From [Streptosporangium] indianense (GTDB lineage Bacteria > Actinomycetota > Actinomycetes > Streptomycetales > Streptomycetaceae): DNA of 53,805 nucleotides. Below the pieces are notes generated by a model. That model had not been told where the DNA came from. It saw nothing but the letters and a program-made list of their open reading frames with translations, and made no database searches. The stretch covers positions 1-53,805 of the forward strand of contig NZ_JAKEIO010000043.1 in the NCBI RefSeq assembly GCF_021474405.1, written 5' to 3'. The translations under genes and the position numbers were made by a program. Numbering within the stretch: position 1 is the first letter of the stretch; each line of letters starts with the position of its first letter. Of this stretch, positions 45,394-51,986 are shown piece after piece.

Positions 45394-45753
45394 TCAGCCT
45401 CCCCAGATGTCATAGAGACGCACCTCCAGCACCGCCAGCACCACACCACCGGCGGCCACCGTCACGGAACCCCACCGGGTCCGCTCGGCCAGCGACATGA
45501 ACCCCGCCGCCGGGACACACGCGAACGCCCCCAGCAGATACGCCACGAAGATCGTCGTGCCCTGCTCCGGCTTCTCGCCCTGCGCGAGCAGCACGATCCC
45601 CACGACCAACTGGATCAGCGACAGCAGGGTGACCACGGCCATCCCGATGAAGTGCCAGTCCTTCGTCGGCTGGTCGCGGTAGGCCGCCCAGCCGCACCAG
45701 GCGGCGAGCAGCAGCGCGGCGACGCCGGTCACCAGCGTCAGGGCATTCAGCAT
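45394..45753 (-). CDS. Small membrane protein with four predicted helices
   Basis: This 119-residue protein has hydrophobic helices about 4-22 (ALTLVTGVAALLLAAWCGWAA), 36-57 (FIGMAVVTLLSLIQLVVGIVLL), 66-84 (TTIFVAYLLGAFACVPAAGF) and 94-110. Its stop lies next to the GTG of the following membrane gene. The two probably form a complex or an operon of unknown function. The C-terminus (YDIWGG) is short. It starts at ATG 45753. Confidence 0.7.
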   Translation of the reverse strand: MLNALTLVTGVAALLLAAWCGWAAYRDQPTKDWHFIGMAVVTLLSLIQLVVGIVLLAQGEKPEQGTTIFVAYLLGAFACVPAAGFMSLAERTRWGSVTVAAGGVVLAVLEVRLYDIWGG

Positions 45754-45822
45754 GCAGCGACCTTATTACGGCCGAAAAGGCCCCCTGCGTCCGGCCCTGG
45801 CCTGCACCGTAGGGTCGAGGGC

Positions 45823-46473
45823 ATGACGATCCACGCCCGGGCCCTGCTGTTCGACAACGACGGAACCCTCGTCTCCTCCCTCGCCTCGGTGGACCGCTGC
45901 TGGACGCGGTGGGCCGAGGAGTACGGGATCACGGCCGAGGCGTTCGCACGCATCGAACTGCACGGCCGGCCGGCCGCCGAGATAGCCGCCGACCTGCTGC
46001 CCGCCGAGGTCGTACCGGCCGCCGTCGCGCGGATCGAGGATCTGGAGGTGGCGGACGTGCCCAACGGCGGCGTGCGGCTGCTGCCGGGCACCCGGGCCTT
46101 CCTCGACGCGCTGCCCGCCGAATGCTGGGCCGTCGTCACCTCGGCCACCCGGCGTCTGGCCGAGGCCCGGCTCGACGCCGTCGGCATCCTGCCCAAGACG
46201 CTCGTCGCCGCCGACGACATCACCCGCGGCAAGCCCGACCCGGAGCCCTACCTGCTCGCGGCCCGCACCCTCGGCGTCGACCCCGCGCACTGCGTCGTCT
46301 TCGAGGACGCCCCCGCGGGCCTGGCGGCCGGGCGCGCCGCGGGCATGACCACCGTGGCGTTGACCACAACCCACCAGGCCCACGAACTCCGTGCCGATCT
46401 GGTCGTCGAGAACCTGTCGGCCCTGTCCGCGCTGGTCACCGAGCAGGGCGTGGAGATCTCCGTGTGCCGCTGA
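45823..46473 (+). CDS. HAD-family phosphatase
   Basis: This 216-residue HAD hydrolase has motif I FDNDGTLVSS (with Asp nucleophile), motif II VVTSATRRL, motif III Lys in GKPDPEPYLLAA and motif IV FEDAPAGLAAGRAAGM. The pattern matches sugar-phosphatase or phosphoglycolate-phosphatase-like members. The substrate is unknown. TAGGGT ends 7 bases before the ATG at 45823, and no ribosome site is visible, so the transcript is probably leaderless. Confidence 0.88.
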   Translation: MTIHARALLFDNDGTLVSSLASVDRCWTRWAEEYGITAEAFARIELHGRPAAEIAADLLPAEVVPAAVARIEDLEVADVPNGGVRLLPGTRAFLDALPAECWAVVTSATRRLAEARLDAVGILPKTLVAADDITRGKPDPEPYLLAARTLGVDPAHCVVFEDAPAGLAAGRAAGMTTVALTTTHQAHELRADLVVENLSALSALVTEQGVEISVCR

Positions 46474-46847
46474 CGGCCCCGGATTCCGTCCACCGCTGTC
46501 CAGCATGCGGACAGCGGAGGGCTGGTCAGGACCGTACGCATGTTTTACTGACGACATGACCACGACGAGCGACCGCATCCCCGCGACCGAGGCGACCCTG
46601 ACGCCCGGTGCTCGTTGTATGTGTCGAATGTGCGCCTTCTAGAGGGCCCCTGCACCACCCCTGAGCTCGCGCCCCGAAGCGAGACGCGGCCCGTCCGCAC
46701 GCCCTGAGCGCTGCGTGACCCGAGGCCGCCCCGCGCACATGTTTCTCCCGGTTCCACTCTTCAGCGAGAACCGTGTCGCGTCCCTGACCGAATGCACCTG
46801 TGCCCGGGCACACCCACGCCCGCGCACTCGACAGTGACGGAATCCCA
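46474..46847 (+). promoter_or_regulatory. metNIQ leader region containing a leader peptide and hairpins
   Basis: This 374-base region upstream of metN has a probable -10 TTTACT (46544-46549) six bases before a 28-codon open frame (46556-46642). About 200 bases then follow before metN. They include CTCGC-N8-GCGAG (near 46665) and the perfect palindrome TGTGCCCGGGCACA (46799-46812). An attenuation or translation-coupled control is plausible. No SAM riboswitch was recognised. Confidence 0.55.
46556..46642 (+). CDS. Putative Cys/Met-rich leader peptide
   Basis: This 28-residue open frame starts at ATG 46556, six bases after TTTACT, with no ribosome site, so it would be translated from a leaderless RNA. 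It opens MTTTSDRIPATEATL and ends in CMCRMCAF, with three cysteines and two internal methionines in its last eight codons. It sits upstream of the methionine transporter operon. Short ORFs with clustered cysteine codons are known to control sulfur genes in actinobacteria. Ribosome stalling when Cys or Met is scarce would be the likely sensor. The assignment is inferred. Confidence 0.6.
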   Translation: MTTTSDRIPATEATLTPGARCMCRMCAF

Positions 46848-47882
46848 GTGATCACCACCTCGGGCCTGACCAAGGTCTACCGTGCACGCGGCCGCGAGGT
46901 CACCGCCCTGGACGGCGTCGACCTGCACGTCCGCGAAGGCGAGGTGTACGGCGTCATCGGCCAGTCCGGCGCCGGCAAGTCCTCGCTCATCCGCTGCGTC
47001 AACCTGCTGGAACGCCCCACCGCCGGCACCGTGACCGTCGCCGGGCAGGACCTCACCGCCCTGGCCGGCCGCGGCCCGCGCGCCGGCCGGGAACTGCGGC
47101 AGGCGCGCAGCCGCATCGGCATGGTCTTCCAGCACTTCAACCTGCTGTCCTCCCGGACCGTCCAGGACAACGTCGAGCTGCCGCTGGAGATTCTCGGGAA
47201 GTCCGGCAAGGAACGCTCCCGCAAGGCGCTGGAACTGCTCGACCTGGTCGGCCTCGCCGACAAGGCGAAGTCCTACCCGGCGCAGCTCTCCGGCGGCCAG
47301 AAGCAGCGCGTCGGCATCGCCCGCGCCCTCGCCGGCGACCCCAAGGTGCTGCTGTCCGACGAGGCCACCAGCGCCCTCGACCCGGAGACCACCCGCTCGA
47401 TCCTGGCCCTGCTGCGCGACCTCAACCGGCAGCTCGGCCTGACCGTCCTGCTCATCACCCACGAGATGGACGTCGTGAAGTCGGTCTGCGACTCGGCCGC
47501 CCTCATGGAGAACGGGCGCATCGTCGAGTCGGGCACGGTCAGCGAACTGCTCGCCACCCCGGGCTCCGAGCTGGCCGCCGCGCTGTTCCCGCTCGACGGC
47601 GAGGCCTCCGGCGACGACCGCACCGTCGTCGACGTCACCTTCCAGGGCGAGAGCGCCACCCAGCCCGTCATCTCGCAGCTCGCCCGCACCTACAACATCG
47701 ACATATCGATCCTCGGCGCCGCCATCGACACCGTCGGCGGCCTCCAGGTCGGCCGGATGCGCATCGAACTGCCCGGCCGTTACGAGGACAACGTGGTGCC
47801 CATCGGCTTCCTGCGCGAGCAGGGCCTCCAGATCGACGTCCCGGGCCACGAGTCCGCACTGGTGAAGGAGAGTGCCAAGTGA
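46848..47882 (+). CDS. metN: Methionine ABC transporter ATP-binding protein
   Basis: MetN powers import of methionine. The 344-residue protein has Walker A (GQSGAGKSSLIRC), Q-loop (MVFQHFNLLSS), signature (LSGGQKQRVGIARAL), Walker B (VLLSDEATSALD) and the H-loop (THEMDVV). The C-terminal NIL domain (about 265-335: VVDVTFQGESATQPVISQLAR) binds methionine and gives feedback inhibition. GTG 46848 (MITTSGLTKVYRARG) fits the family N-terminus. It overlaps metI by four bases. Confidence 0.95.
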   Translation: MITTSGLTKVYRARGREVTALDGVDLHVREGEVYGVIGQSGAGKSSLIRCVNLLERPTAGTVTVAGQDLTALAGRGPRAGRELRQARSRIGMVFQHFNLLSSRTVQDNVELPLEILGKSGKERSRKALELLDLVGLADKAKSYPAQLSGGQKQRVGIARALAGDPKVLLSDEATSALDPETTRSILALLRDLNRQLGLTVLLITHEMDVVKSVCDSAALMENGRIVESGTVSELLATPGSELAAALFPLDGEASGDDRTVVDVTFQGESATQPVISQLARTYNIDISILGAAIDTVGGLQVGRMRIELPGRYEDNVVPIGFLREQGLQIDVPGHESALVKESAK

Positions 47883-48586
47883 CCTGGTCCGAGATGCAGC
47901 CCCTGCTGGAGCAGGCGTGTTGGGACACCCTCTACATGGTCGGCTGGTCCACGCTCATCGCCGTCGTCGGCGGACTGCCGCTCGGCATCCTGCTGGTCCT
48001 CACCGACCGCGGCGGCCTCCTGCAGAACGTCGCCGCCAACAAGGTGATCGGGCAGATCGTGAACATCGCCCGCTCCCTGCCGTTCATCATCCTGATGGTC
48101 GCGCTGATGGGCTTCACCCGCTCGATCACAGGGACGACCATCGGCGTCGAGGCCGCCATCGTGCCGCTCGCCGTCGGCGCCATCCCGTTCTTCGCACGCC
48201 TGGTCGAGACGGCCGTCCGCGAAGTGGACCACGGGCTCGTCGAGGCCGTGCAGGCCATGGGCGGCAACACCTGGACCGTCGTCCGCAAGGTCCTCGTCCC
48301 CGAGTCCCTGCCGTCGCTGATCTCCAGCACCACCACCACGATCGTCGCCCTCATCGGCTACTCCGCCATGGCGGGCACGGTCGGCGCCGGGGGCCTCGGG
48401 GACATTGCGATCCGCTACGGCTACCAGCGCTTCGAGACCCAGCTGATGTGGATCACCGTCGCGATCCTCGCCGTCGTCATCTCGGTCATCCAGTTCGCCG
48501 GCGACTACGCGGCCCGCTCCCTGCACCGCCGCGGCGCCCACTCCGGCCCCGCCCCCAGACTGCGGCTCCTCAAGGCCGCCTCCTGA
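47879..48586 (+). CDS. metI: Methionine ABC transporter permease
   Basis: The 235-residue permease has five or so helices and the ABC permease loop (VEAVQAMGGNTWTVVRKVLVPESLPSLI) that contacts MetN. It is the usual MetI length and fold (GWSTLIAVVGGLPLGILLVLTD, GYSAMAGTVGAGGLGDIAIRYGYQRFE). The GTG start overlaps the metN stop. It is followed by the binding protein gene. Confidence 0.96.
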   Translation: MTWSEMQPLLEQACWDTLYMVGWSTLIAVVGGLPLGILLVLTDRGGLLQNVAANKVIGQIVNIARSLPFIILMVALMGFTRSITGTTIGVEAAIVPLAVGAIPFFARLVETAVREVDHGLVEAVQAMGGNTWTVVRKVLVPESLPSLISSTTTTIVALIGYSAMAGTVGAGGLGDIAIRYGYQRFETQLMWITVAILAVVISVIQFAGDYAARSLHRRGAHSGPAPRLRLLKAAS

Positions 48587-48648
48587 ACCCCCCGTGCACC
48601 CACCACGGGGTCGCATCACTCGCAAGGTCATAAGGAAAGGCACTTTTC

Positions 48649-49467
48649 GTGCGTAACGCCGCCAAGATCACCACCGCCGTTCTCGCCGCCGGAGCCCTCA
48701 CCCTCGGGCTCAGCGCCTGCGGAGCGGACAGCTCCGACACCGACGGACCCCTGATCGTCGCCGCCAGCCCCGTCCCGCACGCCGAGATCCTCACGTTCGT
48801 CAAGGACAACCTGGCGAAGAAGGAGGGCCTCGACCTGCAGGTCAAGGAGTTCACCGACTACGTCACGCCGAACACGGCGACCCAGGACGGCTCCGTCGGC
48901 GCCAACTACTTCCAGAACAAGCCGTACCTCGACGACTTCAACAAGAAGAACGGCACCGACATCGTGCCCGTCGTCACGGTCCACCTGGAGCCGCTCGGTC
49001 TCTACTCCCACAAGGTCAAGAAGGCCGACGACCTGAAGAGCGGTGCGACCGTCGCCATCCCCAACGACACGGTCAACGAGGCCCGCGCCCTGAAGCTCCT
49101 CGCTGCCAACGGACTCATCACGCTCAAGGACGGCGTCGGCAACGAGGCGACCCCCTCCGACATCACCAAGAACCCCAAGAACCTCAAGTTCAAGGAGCTG
49201 GAGGCGGCCCAGACCCCGCGCTCCCTCGACGACGTGGACGCCGCCGTGGTCAACGGCAACTACGCCATCGAGTCCGACCTCGAGCCGTCCAAGGACGCCC
49301 TCGTCCTGGAGTCCCCGAAGAACAACCCCTACGGCAACTTCCTCGCCGTGAAGAAGGGCAACGAGGACGACCCGCGCGTGAAGAAGCTCGCGAAGCTCCT
49401 CACCTCGCCCGAGGTCAAGAAGTTCATCCAGGAGAAGTACGCCGGCTCCGTGCTCGCCTCCTTCTGA
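48649..49467 (+). CDS. metQ: Methionine-binding lipoprotein
   Basis: The 272-residue substrate-binding lipoprotein has a signal and lipobox (TLGLSACGADSSD, Cys24). The NlpA/MetQ fold follows: LIVAASPVPHAEILTFVKDNLAKKEGLDLQVKEFTDY, NYFQNKPYLDDFNKKNG and VAIPNDTVNEARALKLLAANGLI. It captures methionine, perhaps also related sulfur compounds, for MetNI. The GTG start follows AAGGAAAGG about ten bases away. Confidence 0.95.
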   Translation: MRNAAKITTAVLAAGALTLGLSACGADSSDTDGPLIVAASPVPHAEILTFVKDNLAKKEGLDLQVKEFTDYVTPNTATQDGSVGANYFQNKPYLDDFNKKNGTDIVPVVTVHLEPLGLYSHKVKKADDLKSGATVAIPNDTVNEARALKLLAANGLITLKDGVGNEATPSDITKNPKNLKFKELEAAQTPRSLDDVDAAVVNGNYAIESDLEPSKDALVLESPKNNPYGNFLAVKKGNEDDPRVKKLAKLLTSPEVKKFIQEKYAGSVLASF

Positions 49468-49490
49468 GCCCACGTCCGGCACCCGCGCAC

Positions 49491-49526
49491 GGGACCTTCC
49501 CCACCCCACCGGGTGAGGAAGGTCCC
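49491..49526 (+). terminator. Terminator of metNIQ
   Basis: GGGACCTTCC (49491-49500) pairs perfectly with GGAAGGTCCC (49517-49526), a 10-bp stem with a 16-base loop that is Pro/Ala-codon-like in composition. It follows the metQ stop by 23 bases. There is no T-tract. Confidence 0.75.
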
Positions 49527-49608
49527 GTGGTGCGGATCAGTGCTTTCATGCTGCATGCTGGGCAGTTCAGCATGCCCTGAAGGTTCACCGAAGGTTACGG
49601 AGCGGCGC

Positions 49609-50241
49609 ATGACGAGCACCTTCCCCAACATCTCCATCAGCACGGAGCGGTTGGTGCTGCGTCCCCTCGACGAAGACGACGTCCCTTCCCTGACCGCGAT
49701 GATGAACGACGAACAGGTGGCGGCCTGGACCTCCGTGCCCCAGCCCTTCACGGAGAGCGGCGCCCGCACCTGGATCACCGAGTACGCCCCCACGCAGCGC
49801 ACCGAGGGACACGGCATCGACTTCGCCGTCACCGAGTTCCTCACCCAGCGCCTGGTCGGCGTCATCCAGCTCACCAAGACCAACTGGCACGTCCGCTCCA
49901 CCGAGCTGTCGTACATCATCGCCCCCTGGGCGCGCGGCGAGGGCTACGCCTCCGAGTCCGCCCTGGTCACCGCCCAGTGGCTCTTCACGGACCAGAAGTT
50001 CGAGCGCATCGAACTGCGCACGGCCGCCGACAACACCGCCTCCCAGCAGGTCGCCCAGAAGATCGGCTGTATCAGCGAGGGCGTCCTGCGCAACGCCTGC
50101 ATAGCCCGGGCCCGTGCCGAGGACGGCACATGGACCGACGTGCGCACCGACTTCATCGTCTGGAGCCTGCTCCCCGAGGACCTCGAGGGTGTCGGCGAAC
50201 AGCTGCGGGACGGCTTCACGTCCTTCGGCGACTGGAACTGA
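49609..50241 (+). CDS. RimJ/RimL-type GNAT acetyltransferase
   Basis: This 210-residue enzyme has the RimJ/RimL-like pattern: ISTERLVLRPLDEDDVPSLTAMMN, VGVIQLTKTNWHVRSTELSYIIAPWARGEGYASESALVTAQWLF and IELRTAADNTASQQVAQKIGCISEGVLRN. Such enzymes acetylate ribosomal proteins or small amines; the substrate here is unknown. ATG 49609 follows ACGGAGC. It lies between metQ and cobL with no clear operon link. Confidence 0.88.
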   Translation: MTSTFPNISISTERLVLRPLDEDDVPSLTAMMNDEQVAAWTSVPQPFTESGARTWITEYAPTQRTEGHGIDFAVTEFLTQRLVGVIQLTKTNWHVRSTELSYIIAPWARGEGYASESALVTAQWLFTDQKFERIELRTAADNTASQQVAQKIGCISEGVLRNACIARARAEDGTWTDVRTDFIVWSLLPEDLEGVGEQLRDGFTSFGDWN

Positions 50242-50386
50242 CCGGAACCACCCGCAGGACGCCGGAGACGACGCCACCGGCGCTCCCCCCGACACCTCCA
50301 ACGGGTACCCTCACGGAGCCCGCCCCCGGGCTGCTCCCCACCACGCCACACAGACCACCTGCGCAAACCCCTGGAGATTGACGACG

Positions 50387-51607
50387 ATGGCCGACCGGGT
50401 CACGGTGATCGGCTGGGACGGTTCGCCGCTGACCGCCGCGGCGAGGGCCGCCCTGGGCGCCGCCACGCTCGTGGCCGGCGCCGCCCACCACCTGGCGCTC
50501 CCCGAGGTGCCCGCCGGCGCCGAGCGCATCCGCCTCGGCAGTGTCGCCCTCGCCGCCCGCCGTATCGCCGCCCACCGCGGCACGGCCGTGGTCCTCGCCG
50601 ACGGTGACCCGGGCTTCTTCGGCGTCGTACGCGCCCTCCGGGCCCCCGAGTTCGGCCTCGAGGTGGAAGTCGTCCCCGCCGTCTCCTCCGTCGCCGCCGC
50701 CTTCGCCCGCGCGGGCATGCCGTGGGACGACGCACAGGTGGTCGTCGCACACCCCCGCACCCTGCGCCGCGCGGTCAACGTATGCCGAGCCCACACCAAG
50801 GTGGCGGTTCTCACCTCACCCGGCGCCGGCCCCGCCGAACTCGGCCTGCTCCTCGAAGGAGTCCACCGCTCCTTCGTCATCTGCGAGGAACTCGGCACCA
50901 CCCGCGAGCGGGTCTCCGTCGTCACCTCCGACAAGGCCGCCGACCACACCTGGCGCGACCCCAACGTCGTCATCGTCCTGGGCGGCCCGGCCCGGCCGGA
51001 CACGGCGGGGGAGTCCGGCGGCTGGATCTCCGGCCGCGACCCGTCCGCCGGACCGCGCGGCTGGACCCTGCCCGCCGACGCCTACGGCGTGCACCTCGGT
51101 GAGGGCGAGACCCAGCTGCTGCGCGCCTCCCAACTCGCCCACCTCGGGCCGCGCCTCGGCGACCTCGTCTGGGACATCGGCTGCGGCAGTGGCGCCTTCG
51201 CCGTCGAGGCCGCCCGCGCCGGTGCGGCCGTCCTCGCCGTCGACGGCGACCGGACCGCGTGCGTGCGCACCGACGCCACGGCCCGCCGCCTCGGCGTCCA
51301 GCTCCAGATCGTGCACGGCATCGCCCCGCACATCCTGGAGAACCTTCCCGAACCCGACGTCGTCCGCGTCGGCGGCGGGGGAGCGGCCGTCGTCTCGGCG
51401 GTCGCCGACCGCCGCCCGCAGCGCATCGTCACGCACGCCGCCACCCGTGACGCCGCCGAACTCATCGGCCGCGACCTGACCGAGCACGGCTACAACGTCG
51501 AGTGCGCTCTCCTCCAGTCCGTCGAACTCGACACCAAGGCCTGGACGGAGAAGGAGCGGAGCGTCGCGTTCCTGCTCAGCGGCGTCCTGCCGAAGCGCGG
51601 CGCCTGA
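50387..51607 (+). CDS. cobL: Precorrin-6Y C5,15-methyltransferase (decarboxylating)
   Basis: CobL methylates C5 and C15 and decarboxylates the C12 acetate in corrin ring synthesis for vitamin B12. The 406-residue protein fuses a CbiE domain (about 1-200: VTVIGWDGSPL, VLADGDPGFFGVV) to a CbiT methyltransferase (about 235-406: LVWDIGCGSGAFAVEAARAGAAVLAVDGD). ATG 50387 follows CTGGAGATTGACG. The next large gene (51987) may be cobT, so this looks like a cobalamin region continuing to the right. Confidence 0.94.
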   Translation: MADRVTVIGWDGSPLTAAARAALGAATLVAGAAHHLALPEVPAGAERIRLGSVALAARRIAAHRGTAVVLADGDPGFFGVVRALRAPEFGLEVEVVPAVSSVAAAFARAGMPWDDAQVVVAHPRTLRRAVNVCRAHTKVAVLTSPGAGPAELGLLLEGVHRSFVICEELGTTRERVSVVTSDKAADHTWRDPNVVIVLGGPARPDTAGESGGWISGRDPSAGPRGWTLPADAYGVHLGEGETQLLRASQLAHLGPRLGDLVWDIGCGSGAFAVEAARAGAAVLAVDGDRTACVRTDATARRLGVQLQIVHGIAPHILENLPEPDVVRVGGGGAAVVSAVADRRPQRIVTHAATRDAAELIGRDLTEHGYNVECALLQSVELDTKAWTEKERSVAFLLSGVLPKRGA

Positions 51608-51777
51608 CCCCGCGTCCGTCCCCAGGACCGTCCCCGTGATCGGTTTGTCGTACTGCGCGCGGTAGGCTGGCCGATCGCTGCACCGCACAAGGACGCCCGG
51701 CGCTTCGTCGGTCAATGTCCGGAAAACCCGCCCGTTTTGGGGTGTGTGTGGTACGGCAGAACGGGAGGACGCGCAAC

Positions 51778-51957
51778 GTGGCGCAGTCCACAGCGGAACC
51801 GTCGCGGATCAAGCTGCCGTGGGGGTGGTTCGACCGCGACAATGCCAGTGAATGGCTTTGTCGCCTTTTCCGGGCGGACCGTTCGTGCCGCTGGGGACGC
51901 ACGCTCGTTCTTCACTGCGGGGCGGTCGGTGCGCTGTTCTGGGCGAGCTGGTCGTAG
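51778..51957 (+). CDS. Possible small protein (59 residues)
   Basis: This open frame starts at GTG 51778 with GGGAGG seven bases upstream (51765-51770). It encodes MAQSTAEPSRIKLPWGWFDRDNASEW, ending LHCGAVGALFWASWS. Third-position GC is lower than in neighbours, and no family is recognised. A longer start at 51715 is possible. It lies just before the cobT-like gene and could be coupled to it. Confidence 0.35.
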   Translation: MAQSTAEPSRIKLPWGWFDRDNASEWLCRLFRADRSCRWGRTLVLHCGAVGALFWASWS

Positions 51958-51986
51958 GAGCACTAACCGATGGGCGAGGGGTACGC

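Noticed and set aside
46643..46847. SAM riboswitch before metN
   Set aside because: No recognisable SAM-I, II or IV core sequence was found; only simple hairpins are visible.
51715..51777. Longer start for the small ORF before the cobT-like gene
   Set aside because: No ribosome site precedes the 51715 ATG, while GGGAGG precedes GTG 51778.
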